NCBI GenBank assembly: GCA_002841375.1
Contig: PGZO01000033.1
Coordinates: forward strand, 1-39,304
DNA length: 39,304 bases
Reading direction: 5' to 3'
Source of the DNA: Firmicutes bacterium HGW-Firmicutes-7
Lineage (GTDB): Bacteria; Bacillota; Clostridia; Lachnospirales; Vallitaleaceae
Below are positions 31,306-39,304 of this stretch, piece by piece. A model generated the notes under the pieces. The model searched no databases and was not told the origin of the DNA. It was given only the letters and a program-made list of their open reading frames with translations. The position numbers and the translations under genes are program-made. Within the stretch, counting starts at the first letter, position 1. Each line of letters starts with the position of its first letter.

Positions 31306-32577
31306 ATGCAAAAAAAAATAGCACTTAAACTAAATCGATATCTATACTATGGATGGTATATTCTTATATTGTCTTCTATCAGTACCTTTTTTTCGTCTCC
31401 AGGTCAAACTTATTCAATTTCTGTATTTATTGATTCCTATATAGCTGAATTTAATTATTCAAGAACATTGATTTCGAGTATTTATTCAATTGCCACTGTT
31501 TTATCTGGAATTCTTATGATTTTTGTTGGTAAAGCTGTAGACCGCTTTGGTCCACGATTTATGCTTGTCTTTACTGGAATAATGCTAGCATTCACTTGCT
31601 TTTTTAATAGTTTTATCTTTAATATTCCAATGATTTTTATTGGCTTCTTTTTGCTTCGATTTTTTGGACAAGGCTCACTTACGCTAATTCCGGGCTCATT
31701 GGTTCCTCAGTGGTTTGATAAGCGTAAAGCTTTTGCTATAAGCCTTCTAACCATGGGAACAATTATTGGCAATATGTTTGTTCCTGCTATTAATCACTTT
31801 ATAATCGGTAAGTATAGCTGGGTAACCGCTTGGAGAAGTTGGGGACTTCTTCTCCTAATAGGATTTGTACCACTAATGTGGTTTTTTATCATTAATAAAC
31901 CAGAAGACATCCATTTACTTCCTGATAATAAACCAAAAGAAGATGATCATTCAGATGACGAAGAGCTTCAACAACTAGCTCGTACTTCTTTTAATTTAGC
32001 AGAAGCTTTAAGGACTAAGGAATTTTGGTTTCTAGGGATTATTTCTATGATTATACCAATGATTAGTACCGGAATGATGTTTCATTTTTTCTCTCTTATG
32101 GCAACAAAACATATAGCAGAAACCGCTACCGCCTACATTATTGGCCTTGTTGCTCTACCTGGATTTCTAATACCTTTAATTGCTGGCGTTATCATCGATC
32201 GATATCGCTCAAAACATATTCTTTTTGCAATGCTAGGAATAATTATGATTGATCTTTTATTTATGCTTACCGTTAACTCCATATTAGAGGCCTCCATATT
32301 TATCTTAGTCTATGGCCTTGCGACAAACATTCAAAATGTAACTACAAGTGTTATCTGGGTTAAATATTTTGGAAGATTACATTTAGGAAGTATTCGTGGT
32401 GCTGCAACTGTTTTTACTGTAGTTGGCTCTGCCTTTGGAACAATTCCTTTTGGATTAAGCTATGATTTAACCGGTGGATACTCCGCTGTTTTTATTGCAA
32501 TGTCAGTAGCTGCTATGTTGGGTATGATTATGACACTTTCTATACGAAAACCTATAAAAGCAGATTTGCTCGGTTAG
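31306..32577 (+). CDS. Major facilitator superfamily transporter
   Basis: The 423-residue protein has twelve hydrophobic segments, with a charged central loop near residue 205-225 (NKPKEDDHSDDEE). The MFS loop motif appears as GKAVDRFGPRF near residue 80, and its second-half counterpart as DRYRSKHILFAM near 300. The opening YYGWYILILSSISTFFSSPGQTYSISVF is typical of the OFA/MCT-like group, which often moves small monocarboxylates; the substrate here is unknown. ATG 31306 has GAGG six bases upstream and is preferred over the GTG within that site. It converges with the next gene across 11 bases. Confidence 0.88.
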   Translation: MQKKIALKLNRYLYYGWYILILSSISTFFSSPGQTYSISVFIDSYIAEFNYSRTLISSIYSIATVLSGILMIFVGKAVDRFGPRFMLVFTGIMLAFTCFFNSFIFNIPMIFIGFFLLRFFGQGSLTLIPGSLVPQWFDKRKAFAISLLTMGTIIGNMFVPAINHFIIGKYSWVTAWRSWGLLLLIGFVPLMWFFIINKPEDIHLLPDNKPKEDDHSDDEELQQLARTSFNLAEALRTKEFWFLGIISMIIPMISTGMMFHFFSLMATKHIAETATAYIIGLVALPGFLIPLIAGVIIDRYRSKHILFAMLGIIMIDLLFMLTVNSILEASIFILVYGLATNIQNVTTSVIWVKYFGRLHLGSIRGAATVFTVVGSAFGTIPFGLSYDLTGGYSAVFIAMSVAAMLGMIMTLSIRKPIKADLLG

Positions 32578-32588
32578 ACGCTACCTTA

Positions 32589-33956
32589 TCAAAAAATAAG
32601 GATCGCTACACCTATTGTCGCTATAAAACCAACCCCTACTGGAATAAGGTTTTTTCTCACTAATTCCACGGGATTCACTTTGCATATTGCAGCTACTGCA
32701 ATAACTCCCCACGGTATAATCGTCCCCCCACCAACCCACATAGCAAAAATTTGTCCCAATGCTGCAAGTCTAGCCAATTCAATATCTACAACACTTGAGA
32801 GCGTGCCAGCTATCGTTCCAACCAACGGCAATGCTGAAAACCCTGCTCCACCTAATCCTGAAACGCTAGCAGTTATTGCTTGAATAATAATTGCCATAGG
32901 TATAGACAAGGATATTTTAGTTGAAATGTAAAGTCCTAAGTCGCCTAAGTAACCTACTGCATCTTCCCCTAATATTTGTACAGCTGTCTGTTTATTTCCA
33001 AGAAAGAAGAATGCACCTACCACTAAAATCGGCGCAAATGTCTCAATACCAAATATAAAGCCATTTTTAATGTAAACACCTAACTGAGTTAGAATATGCT
33101 TAAAATTCCCCTTGATTACTACACAAAAAATCGTTATAAATACCGCTGATCCAGTTAAAAGAGCTGCTGCATCACCACCTTTCAAATGATATCTATACAT
33201 AAAAAAAATATTGATTGCAAACACAACCGGCGTTAAAACAGCTACAGATTTGACCCAAAAATTATCCTTTGGTCCTTCTTTCTCTTCAAATACTTCTATT
33301 GAATGAGATTTAAGTTTTTTTAGATCTTTTATCATCATTATATATGCTGTAGCAATCGTAACAACGCTCATCGTAATCCAAAGTGGCAGTCCTGCTCTCA
33401 TAATCATTGAAGGGTCATCTATCTCCGCTGCTTTTGCAGTAATCGATGGCGCTCCTTGAATAAAGTAATCCCCCGATAGAGCCACCCCGTGTCCAAAGAG
33501 ATTCATTGCAACCGCTATCCAAATTTTCGGCAGACCTGATTGGATAGCAACAGGTAATATAATTGCACCAATTAATGCAACTGCTGGAGATGGCCATAAA
33601 ACAAAAGAAAAAATCATCATTAATAACCCAATAACCCAGAAGGCAATAGAGGGGGTTTGGATGAACCTATTAAATGGTTTTACCATAAGAACATCTGCAC
33701 CGAGATCACTTAAAGCATTTGACATAGCTACAATGAGAGAAATGGTAACAATAATGCTCCAAAATTCATTTCCTGAAACAATAACGCCTTTATATATTGT
33801 TTGAATACCATCTAATACACTTCTGTTATATAAAAATCCAATGATAAATAAGCCAAGAATACAAATAAGTACGATATCTTTTTTCAGAATCATTAAAACA
33901 ATAATTAATAGGATTAATAGTATATAGACGTAATGTACAAACCCAATTTCTACCAT
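32589..33956 (-). CDS. Ion-transporter-superfamily-type permease
   Basis: The 455-residue membrane protein has about twelve hydrophobic segments. Two re-entrant-like motifs are rich in Gly, Ser and Pro: VLWPSPAVALIGAIILPVAI near residue 125 and ITASVSGLGGAGFSALPLVG near 360. A later GQIFAMWVGGGTIIPWG also fits the pattern. These are typical of the ion transporter (IT/ArsB-NhaD/DctM-like) superfamily. It probably moves an organic anion or cation with Na+ or H+. I cannot name the subfamily. The start is ATG 33956 with GAGGT seven bases upstream; the longer frame lacks a ribosome binding site. Convergent with the MFS gene. Confidence 0.72.
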   Translation of the reverse strand: MVEIGFVHYVYILLILLIIVLMILKKDIVLICILGLFIIGFLYNRSVLDGIQTIYKGVIVSGNEFWSIIVTISLIVAMSNALSDLGADVLMVKPFNRFIQTPSIAFWVIGLLMMIFSFVLWPSPAVALIGAIILPVAIQSGLPKIWIAVAMNLFGHGVALSGDYFIQGAPSITAKAAEIDDPSMIMRAGLPLWITMSVVTIATAYIMMIKDLKKLKSHSIEVFEEKEGPKDNFWVKSVAVLTPVVFAINIFFMYRYHLKGGDAAALLTGSAVFITIFCVVIKGNFKHILTQLGVYIKNGFIFGIETFAPILVVGAFFFLGNKQTAVQILGEDAVGYLGDLGLYISTKISLSIPMAIIIQAITASVSGLGGAGFSALPLVGTIAGTLSSVVDIELARLAALGQIFAMWVGGGTIIPWGVIAVAAICKVNPVELVRKNLIPVGVGFIATIGVAILIF

Positions 33957-34093
33957 TTTGTTTACCTCACTAAAACTATTATAACTATATATAGATAAAA
34001 TCATTCGCAGTAAGCTGATTTCTTTGGACATAAATTTAAATCACTCGTTTAACCAGTCAATGATACAAAACCTCCGTATTCGTTACATTAAAA

Positions 34094-34134
34094 TGAGAAT
34101 GTATCCCTTTTTAATGATTAAGGAATCATTCTCA
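34094..34134 (-). terminator. Probable terminator after the diguanylate cyclase gene
   Basis: TGAGAATG and CATTCTCA form an 8-bp helix with an inner CCTT/AAGG, followed on the minus strand by TTTTAATG. The T run is short. It lies about 75 bases past the stop codon with a repeat between. Confidence 0.55.
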
Positions 34135-34140
34135 CATTCT

Positions 34141-34186
34141 TACCTCCACTTAAAAAAGTGGGGACTTCCTTCGTTAGGTTAAAATA
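34141..34186 (-). repeat. Short palindromic dispersed repeat
   Basis: On the minus strand ATTTTAACCTAACGAAGGA runs into AGTCCCCACTT, a short A/T centre and AAGTGGAGG. Its close relatives are at 21888-21935 and, as a fragment, at 2581-2604. It lies 20 bases past the cyclase stop codon. Confidence 0.6.
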
Positions 34187-34207
34187 TGTATTTATTTTCA
34201 AATAATT

Positions 34208-36397
34208 CTAGGCAAGAGACGCATACTCCACCACTTGATTTCTCCCACTAAACTTTGCTTTATACAACGCCTGATCCGCACGATCAAATAACACTTCAAA
34301 AGATTCTTTTTCATTTGTTCTAAATGCCACCCCGATACTTACAGTTACTTGGAGCGTAAGAACCTCATCGCTTTGTATAATAAATGCTTCCCCATTAATC
34401 ACCTCACAAAGCTTATCAGCAATCTCCATTGATTGTTCAAAGGATCTACCAGCAGTAAAAACTATAAACTCTTCTCCACCGTACCGTCCAATTTCACCAA
34501 CGTCTTCAAGAACGAGCAACCAGCGCTTCGCCATTTCTTTAAGGATTTGATCTCCTACTTGATGTCCATATAAGTCATTAATATTTTTAAAGTGATCAAT
34601 GTCCATCATCATAACTGTTAAAGATAACATGAGTCGATGCCCATGGTAATACGCTCCAACAAGTTCTGAAAGATATCGTCGATTATGAAGGCCCGTTAAT
34701 GCATCCGTTCTTGCAGACCTTGTCGCCTCATCAAGCAACTTAATATTACCTATATTTACCGCTACTTGACTGGCATAATCTAAAATCATCTCTTCAACCT
34801 CCTGATTCAGCTTTATCAGATTGTTTGATGTCAGTACAATAGCCCCTATGGAAACTTCATAATTAGTCAGTGGTACAATAAGTACATGATTAACCCACTG
34901 TTCGAGATTAAGATACTGAAGTATTTTACTGTCAATATAAACTACTTGATTTCCATTTAAGATACCATTAAAATGCTCAAAACAATTCTTTTCTATTAAT
35001 AGAGATGAATCTGAGATATGTGGATGATAAATCCTAACCTCATATTGATTTTCTTGGTTATTGAGAACTACAAATCCCTTCTGATATCCTGTCATTGATG
35101 TGTAAGACTGAATCAATGGGGTCACTATACTGTTTAAATCCATTGTCCCTATGATCTTTTTATTAATATTCTGGAGCTCTTTTAGTAGATGACTTTTCTC
35201 ATCCGCTACACCTCGCAAATATTCCGTTTGCTTAATGTGACTAGCTAAGGCGAGTGAGAACAAAACCATTAGCGTGATCGAACCAATCTTAGGTGCCAAC
35301 ATGGTAAATATATTATATGGTAAAATCCCAAAGCCAGCTAACAGCGTTAGTATGTTTCCAGCGATAAGCACTTCCCATGCAACTATATAGATAATATCAG
35401 CGTCTTCTTTTAATTTGCGACTGATTAACCCATAGATGACATAAACACCTGTAAAGAGGACGGCAATCATAGCTATATATATCGCCGTTTGTATGCTCAT
35501 TACAATAATAGAAAAAACCCCTAAAGAAATTGCAGCTAAACATATGTAATATAATATCTTCAAGGTTTTTTTAAATTGGTTCATTTGCAAAAAACTATTC
35601 GTAAAAAGCAACAACCCGAGCGTTGATCCTAGAATAAATAATGGATTGGCCATTAAGTCCCATGTATGTGCGCCCGGCCAAAGAAAAATATACGCTAATC
35701 CATCCCAAACAGCTTGAAGTCCAATATAATTTGCAACAAAAAATACATAGAAAATATAACTTTTATCTTTTAAGGATATGCCAAGGGTTAAATTATACAA
35801 AAGCATAACCAACATCATACCGTAGAAAAGGCCCCCTAAGATATTTGTCTGAATTAGATGATTTACCAAATGATAACTTTTCCACATCGTAATTGGAAAC
35901 TGCAGGTATGTATCTGTTGTAACTTCAAAATAAATCGTCGTTGCTTCAAGGCTAGGTAATAGTTCAAAGGTAAAGTTTGGATAGATTATAGAACGTTGTT
36001 CTATTGGATATGATCTACCCTGGTGAGTCATATTAATTATCTGACCATTTCCATTGATCTGATACATATTTATTTTTGATAAATGTGGTTTTCCAATCTC
36101 TAAAATCTCATCCCCCACAGTGCTATCAATTACTACTTTGAACCAATAAGTGGACGCACTAAGGGCACCAACATAAGCCGAATTATGATAGGATATAAAA
36201 TCTCCTTCCTTAAGTTCGACTATCTCTTCAATAATATACTGTCTTGATTGATCATTTAGAATCTTTATCTCATCAAGTAATCGTGTCTTACCCACCTTAT
36301 CATCGTTCATAACAGGAAAAACTTTCATACTTCCAAGTAAAATAAAAACGACCCACAAAACTATGCTACTTATGATAACAATTCGTCTATTTCTCAC
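34208..36397 (-). CDS. 7TM-DISM receptor diguanylate cyclase (GGDEF)
   Basis: The 729-residue protein makes c-di-GMP in response to an outside signal. An N-terminal helix (about 5-22) leads to an extracellular 7TMR-DISMED2-type domain (about 50-180; GDFISYHNSAYVGALSASTYWFKVVID). Seven membrane helices of the DISM type follow (about 185-390; FYGMMLVMLLYNLTL), then a GAF-like region (about 410-550) and the GGDEF domain. The latter has TDALTGLHNRRYL, MDIDHFKNINDLYGHQVGD and the active-site GGEEF, so it should be active. No RxxD inhibitory site precedes GGEEF. GTG 36397 is chosen because AAGG lies eight bases before it. Its signal is unknown; it stands alone. Confidence 0.92.
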   Translation of the reverse strand: MRNRRIVIISSIVLWVVFILLGSMKVFPVMNDDKVGKTRLLDEIKILNDQSRQYIIEEIVELKEGDFISYHNSAYVGALSASTYWFKVVIDSTVGDEILEIGKPHLSKINMYQINGNGQIINMTHQGRSYPIEQRSIIYPNFTFELLPSLEATTIYFEVTTDTYLQFPITMWKSYHLVNHLIQTNILGGLFYGMMLVMLLYNLTLGISLKDKSYIFYVFFVANYIGLQAVWDGLAYIFLWPGAHTWDLMANPLFILGSTLGLLLFTNSFLQMNQFKKTLKILYYICLAAISLGVFSIIVMSIQTAIYIAMIAVLFTGVYVIYGLISRKLKEDADIIYIVAWEVLIAGNILTLLAGFGILPYNIFTMLAPKIGSITLMVLFSLALASHIKQTEYLRGVADEKSHLLKELQNINKKIIGTMDLNSIVTPLIQSYTSMTGYQKGFVVLNNQENQYEVRIYHPHISDSSLLIEKNCFEHFNGILNGNQVVYIDSKILQYLNLEQWVNHVLIVPLTNYEVSIGAIVLTSNNLIKLNQEVEEMILDYASQVAVNIGNIKLLDEATRSARTDALTGLHNRRYLSELVGAYYHGHRLMLSLTVMMMDIDHFKNINDLYGHQVGDQILKEMAKRWLLVLEDVGEIGRYGGEEFIVFTAGRSFEQSMEIADKLCEVINGEAFIIQSDEVLTLQVTVSIGVAFRTNEKESFEVLFDRADQALYKAKFSGRNQVVEYASLA

Positions 36398-36439
36398 GTA
36401 TATCACCTTGATTTTTCTTCTTAAAACAATACCTATTCA

Positions 36440-37063
36440 TTATGTATGTATATCAATAACAATTTCATTTGATAATGTAACACCTTTTAAGTTCAAGTGC
36501 CCATCTGTTGAAAAATCTTTTGGCATATACCCGTTAATTGGTTTTAATGATTTAAGTAAACCAAGTTTTTTATATGTATACGATATAAATCCACTACAAG
36601 TAATGTCTTTCATCTTTGTCTTAATGTATAAATATCTACCTACTAAGACCTCAAAAATCATTCTTTTTTCATCAGGATTCGGTAACCCATGTAACTCTTT
36701 AAGAAGTTCATTGAGAATATCCATATCTGCTTCAGGTAATGGCTTATCCAATAGTCTTACAGCATAAGTTGGAGGTTCATAAGGTTCAACATCCTGGCCA
36801 TATGTCTTTAGTCGTTCAAGCAAATTAACGACTTTGGGGCCCGTAATATGATCATGATGGACTAAATCCTCAAGGTTGGTTAATGCTGTTGCTTCATATA
36901 TAAGTGGCTCATCGTATTCTGGCAATCTCACAACCATCCCACAATGGGACCATCGGGAATGCTCCAACTTTTCAACCATTTTACTCATTGTATATTTACC
37001 ACTAAACAGGACTATATCACCAGTTTTTAAACGGTTCTTAATTTCTTCATATGCTATGGTCAT
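36440..37063 (-). CDS. YiiX/YebB-type permuted papain-like hydrolase
   Basis: The 207-residue protein is a single cysteine-hydrolase domain of the circularly permuted NlpC/P60 type. It opens with LKTGDIVLFSG (about 12-22). The catalytic His is in SRWSHCGMVV (H40), an acidic residue in IYEAT (E57), and the nucleophile Cys comes late in ITCSGFISYTYKKLGL (C156), the order that defines the permuted group. Members act on amide or lipid bonds; the substrate here is unknown. No signal peptide is visible, so it appears cytoplasmic. GGAGG before the ATG fixes the start. It is co-directional with, but about 40 bases upstream of, the diguanylate cyclase. Confidence 0.85.
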   Translation of the reverse strand: MTIAYEEIKNRLKTGDIVLFSGKYTMSKMVEKLEHSRWSHCGMVVRLPEYDEPLIYEATALTNLEDLVHHDHITGPKVVNLLERLKTYGQDVEPYEPPTYAVRLLDKPLPEADMDILNELLKELHGLPNPDEKRMIFEVLVGRYLYIKTKMKDITCSGFISYTYKKLGLLKSLKPINGYMPKDFSTDGHLNLKGVTLSNEIVIDIHT

Positions 37064-37164
37064 AAGTTCCTCCAGTTTTTTGTGTCATTATATTGTCCAA
37101 TTTTAGCACCAGTTGTTTAATTATATCACTAAGATAAATAAAACTCAATAATCATGTTTGGGCT

Positions 37165-37215
37165 GACAATATGCTTATCTGCTAACATATTGTCAAAAGA
37201 TCGTTAGATTAAAAA
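37165..37215 (-). other. Hairpin and repeat tail past the dinB stop codon
   Basis: GACAATATG (37165-37173) pairs with CATATTGTC (37186-37194) around 12 bases. No T run follows on either strand, so termination is uncertain. GTTAGATTAAAA (37203-37214) resembles the tail of the dispersed repeats at other gene ends. Confidence 0.4.
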
Positions 37216-37220
37216 AACAT

Positions 37221-38414
37221 TCAAAAATCAATATCGTTCTTTTTCCCAAGTATTGTTGCTCTTTTCACAGCACCATAACCATGCTTCTTTCTAATTTCAT
37301 CCACCATGCCATCCAACTTATTTGTACTAGGCTCTTGATTAAAAAGCGACAATTGCTGAATATCCTCATTATCAAAATTTGAAACCATAACGCCTAACAA
37401 GCGAATTGGTTTATTGCATTGATTGGCTATAATAAGCTCCCTTACGACCTGATAAATGCAGTCAGTTGAATCAGTCATTACATCGATGGTTTTAGCTCGT
37501 GTAATCACCTTGAAGTCAAAGTATTTCACCTTAATACTAATGGTTTTACCTTTGAGATTATTCTTCCTTAACCTGTACCCTACTTTATCCGATAAAACCA
37601 GTAACTCCCTGCAAATATCTTTTAACTGAGTTAAATCTTTCGGAAAAGTTAATTCATTGCCCACACTTTTCACATCATCTCTCACAGATTCTACTTTAGA
37701 ATCACCAATCCCCTGAGCGTGTCTAATCATCATTTGTGCCATACTATTACCAAAATAATTGATTAAAATATCATACTGAATTTTAGCTAAATCCCCAATG
37801 GTCTTTACCCCAATTTGATTAAGCTTTATTACCGATTTTTTTCCAACACCATAAAGATCTGAAACTTTGAGGGGCCACAATTTTTCCTGTATTTCATGAG
37901 GGTATATCGTCGTAATTCCCATAGGCTTTTTATAATCAGATGCCATTTTCGCAAGTAGCTTGTTAGAAGAAATGCCAACTGAACATGGTAATTCCAATTC
38001 TTGCAAGATCCGTTGTTGAATAATTTCTGCTACCTGCAAGATATCTCCAAACAAGCTTTCAGTACCTGTCATATCCAAAAAAGCTTCATCAATAGATACT
38101 TGTTCCACAGCTGGGGTATATTGCCCAAAAATCTCCATAACTTGCTTCGACATTTTATCATAGAGCCCCGATGAGGGATTTATAAAGATGGCATTTGGAC
38201 ATAACTTAGCCGCCTCATATAAGGTCATCGTTGTTTTCACACCACAGCGCTTAGCATCGTAACTTGCAGCCAAAACTATTCCAGCCCGTTTTTCAGGATC
38301 CCCACCTACTATAAGCGGTGCCTTCCTGAGCTCTGAATTCATGGCTTGCTCACATGAAGCAAAAAATGCATTCATATCAATATGTAGTATTTGTCTTTCG
38401 TAATTATTCTTCAT
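37221..38414 (-). CDS. dinB: DNA polymerase IV (Y-family translesion polymerase)
   Basis: The 397-residue polymerase copies damaged DNA. The palm carries the catalytic acids D13 (HIDMNAFFAS) and D109-E110 (VSIDEAFLDMT). Fingers and palm blocks include PLIVGGDPEKRAGIVLAASYDAKRCGVKT and CSVGISSNKLLAKMASDYKKPMGI. A helix-hairpin-helix follows (LYGVGKKSVIKLNQIGVKTIGDLAK), then the little-finger domain. Near the end QLSLF is a sliding-clamp-binding motif, followed by some 30 residues. The start is ATG 38414; GTG 38423 is an in-frame alternative, and the ribosome binding site for both is weak. I see no clear LexA-type box upstream. Confidence 0.95.
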   Translation of the reverse strand: MKNNYERQILHIDMNAFFASCEQAMNSELRKAPLIVGGDPEKRAGIVLAASYDAKRCGVKTTMTLYEAAKLCPNAIFINPSSGLYDKMSKQVMEIFGQYTPAVEQVSIDEAFLDMTGTESLFGDILQVAEIIQQRILQELELPCSVGISSNKLLAKMASDYKKPMGITTIYPHEIQEKLWPLKVSDLYGVGKKSVIKLNQIGVKTIGDLAKIQYDILINYFGNSMAQMMIRHAQGIGDSKVESVRDDVKSVGNELTFPKDLTQLKDICRELLVLSDKVGYRLRKNNLKGKTISIKVKYFDFKVITRAKTIDVMTDSTDCIYQVVRELIIANQCNKPIRLLGVMVSNFDNEDIQQLSLFNQEPSTNKLDGMVDEIRKKHGYGAVKRATILGKKNDIDF

Positions 38415-38592
38415 CTTTATCACATCTCATATTATGATTTACATTATTGTATTTAAGGTGCTTTTATTTTTGTGGAAAGCTCAATCTTAACGCCACTAAG
38501 TAAATTGATCCAATATGATTATATCATAACAAAGAATCTTACTTCTGAATATATTAAAATGATAAGTTCTATTATGATTTGGAGGACTATAA

Positions 38593-39087
38593 TTGCCAAC
38601 ATATAATTCCTTTGCTGGAAGAATAACTGAAATTAATGATTTCTTTACGTCTGAAAACGAGCTCGTAGGTTGCTACAAACTCATGACAGTTCAAAACCGA
38701 GAAGGCAATATCGTCAATTTCGTCGTTTCACCTTCCACATACTTTGTAGACCATACAACTATGGAAATTGGCAACCCAGTCATCGGATTTTATGATTCAG
38801 ATGCCCCTGTACCTTTAATCTATCCACCACAATATAAAGCTCTTGTAATGTCAAGAACATCTAGAACACATAACATAAAAGTAGATTTCTTTAATAACCA
38901 ACTCATCAGTAGTGATGGCTTATTAAAACTAAACATCGCCCCCTCTACGCAAATACTACTTGAAAACGCACAAACATTTACTCAAAACCTAAAAAACAGG
39001 TATCTAATAATCATCTATGGTTCTACTACACGAAGCATCCCCGCTCAAACTACTCCTTACCTTGTCATTGTTATGTGTAGTCAATGA
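38593..39087 (+). CDS. Protein of unknown function, TTG start
   Basis: The 164-residue cytoplasmic protein begins at TTG with GGAGG seven bases upstream (38581-38585), a good site that decides the start. The sequence looks like two small beta-barrel-like halves: YNSFAGRITEINDF, then NIVNFVVSPSTYFVDHTTMEIGNPVIGFYDSDAPVPLIYPPQYKALVMS, and a second half from SRTHNIKVDFFNNQLIS to YLVIVMCSQ. No membrane segment, signal or known motif is visible. The GNPVIGFYD-x-x-APVPLIYPPQ block is unusually Pro rich and looks conserved. It is transcribed away from dinB. I do not recognise the family. Confidence 0.7.
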   Translation: MPTYNSFAGRITEINDFFTSENELVGCYKLMTVQNREGNIVNFVVSPSTYFVDHTTMEIGNPVIGFYDSDAPVPLIYPPQYKALVMSRTSRTHNIKVDFFNNQLISSDGLLKLNIAPSTQILLENAQTFTQNLKNRYLIIIYGSTTRSIPAQTTPYLVIVMCSQ

Positions 39088-39097
39088 TCTATAGCTC

Positions 39098-39166
39098 CAC
39101 GTTCGCTATGTTTCGTCACCTCAAATAGTAACGAAGCTCCTATAAGAAAAACGCAAGCTTTGTTTG
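39098..39166 (+). repeat. Dispersed repeat copy near the right edge
   Basis: Aligns over about 68 bases with 13456-13522, sharing TTCGCTA, CTCAAATA, AAGCTCCTATAAG and AAACGCAAGCTTT with scattered differences. It starts 11 bases past the stop codon of the unknown protein. Confidence 0.7.
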
Positions 39167-39171
39167 CCCAT

Positions 39172-39195
39172 CAGTGGGCGCTTGAACGCTCACTG
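39172..39195 (+). other. GC-rich hairpin
   Basis: CAGTGGGCG and CGCTCACTG form a 9-bp helix with one G-U pair and a six-base loop. No T run follows. A rival hairpin, GCCCA/TGGGC, overlaps its left arm. It stands between a dispersed repeat and a possible insertion-sequence end. Confidence 0.45.
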
Positions 39196-39210
39196 GTTCT
39201 AGAAAGAAGG

Positions 39211-39304
39211 GGGTGTCGCAAAACTACTTTTAGTAGCGAGCGATGCTTCCTTTTTTTACTAAAAATAAAGCAGATGACCAAAAATAAACTTATATCGTTT
39301 GTTT
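39211..39304 (+). mobile_element. Possible left end of an insertion sequence (partial)
   Basis: GGGTGTCGCAAAACTAC at 39211-39227 looks like the terminal inverted repeat of IS1182/IS5-group elements. It is followed by a short TTTTAGTA/TACTAAAA inverted repeat. An ATG at 39273 opens MTKNKLISFV and runs off the edge, which could be a transposase start. No partner repeat is in view, so this remains a suspicion. Confidence 0.3.

Noticed and set aside
37165-37194. Hairpin considered as the dinB terminator
   Set aside because: The 9-bp helix is good, but no T run follows in the direction of dinB, so it is listed only as a hairpin.

Overview
This window is AT-rich DNA that looks like the chromosome of an endospore-forming member of the Clostridia. 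The reasons are a YtrH-family sporulation gene with a YtrI-like partner, strong AGGAGG ribosome binding sites, TPP and yybP-ykoY riboswitches, gram-positive lipoprotein signals, an S-layer (SLH) protein and many intrinsic terminators. I see no rRNA, tRNA, CRISPR array, prophage or complete insertion sequence. The species cannot be named from this sequence alone.

Layout. At 1-260 a 98-bp dispersed repeat follows a minus-strand TPP riboswitch and its terminator; the controlled gene lies off the left edge. At 356-3046 are a membrane-anchored secreted protein, a DUF2249 protein, a ferritin-like protein and a small zincin-type metallopeptidase. At 3093-4302 a yybP-ykoY (Mn2+) riboswitch controls a CaCA-family cation antiporter. 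At 4583-8103 a three-gene MacAB-like efflux operon follows an unusual leader built from a tandem palindromic repeat. At 8181-9619 are two adjacent DUF421 (YetF) proteins. At 9899-16013 are a large SLH/Ig/leucine-rich-repeat surface protein, a DUF2442 protein and a MalT/LuxR-type ATPase regulator.

At 16109-24183 is the most unusual block. A PhoB-type two-component system is followed by an operon encoding a sugar-type binding lipoprotein, two sugar-type permeases, an HlyD-type adaptor and a MacB-core-like permease. No ATPase is encoded. The operon promoter carries 11-bp-phased TATGAAGTT boxes, and the same boxes stand before the response regulator gene. This links the two parts and implies autoregulation.

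At 24235-27309 are a CNNM/CorC-type membrane protein, the ytrHI-like pair and a methyltransferase. At 27685-30991 is a self-contained ECF sigma module: sigma factor, DUF4367 membrane protein (probable anti-sigma), a secreted DUF6147-like protein, a divergent secreted protein whose signal peptide is frameshifted, and a lipoprotein. Three promoters in this module share the motif AAGTGTNARA-N16-GTTATA (GTATAA at the sigma gene), so it is probably the sigma factor's own regulon. At 31142-39304 are a second copy of the 98-bp repeat before an MFS transporter, an ion-transporter-type permease, a 7TM-DISM diguanylate cyclase, a papain-like YiiX-type hydrolase, DNA polymerase IV, an unrecognised conserved-looking small protein and, at the edge, a possible insertion-sequence end.

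Several intergenic regions hold diverged short repeats ending in TTAGGTTAAAA. They usually lie just beyond the stop codons of minus-strand genes, and some resemble decayed transposon ends. Start codons were chosen by ribosome binding site spacing, and this moves many starts inward from the longest open frame.
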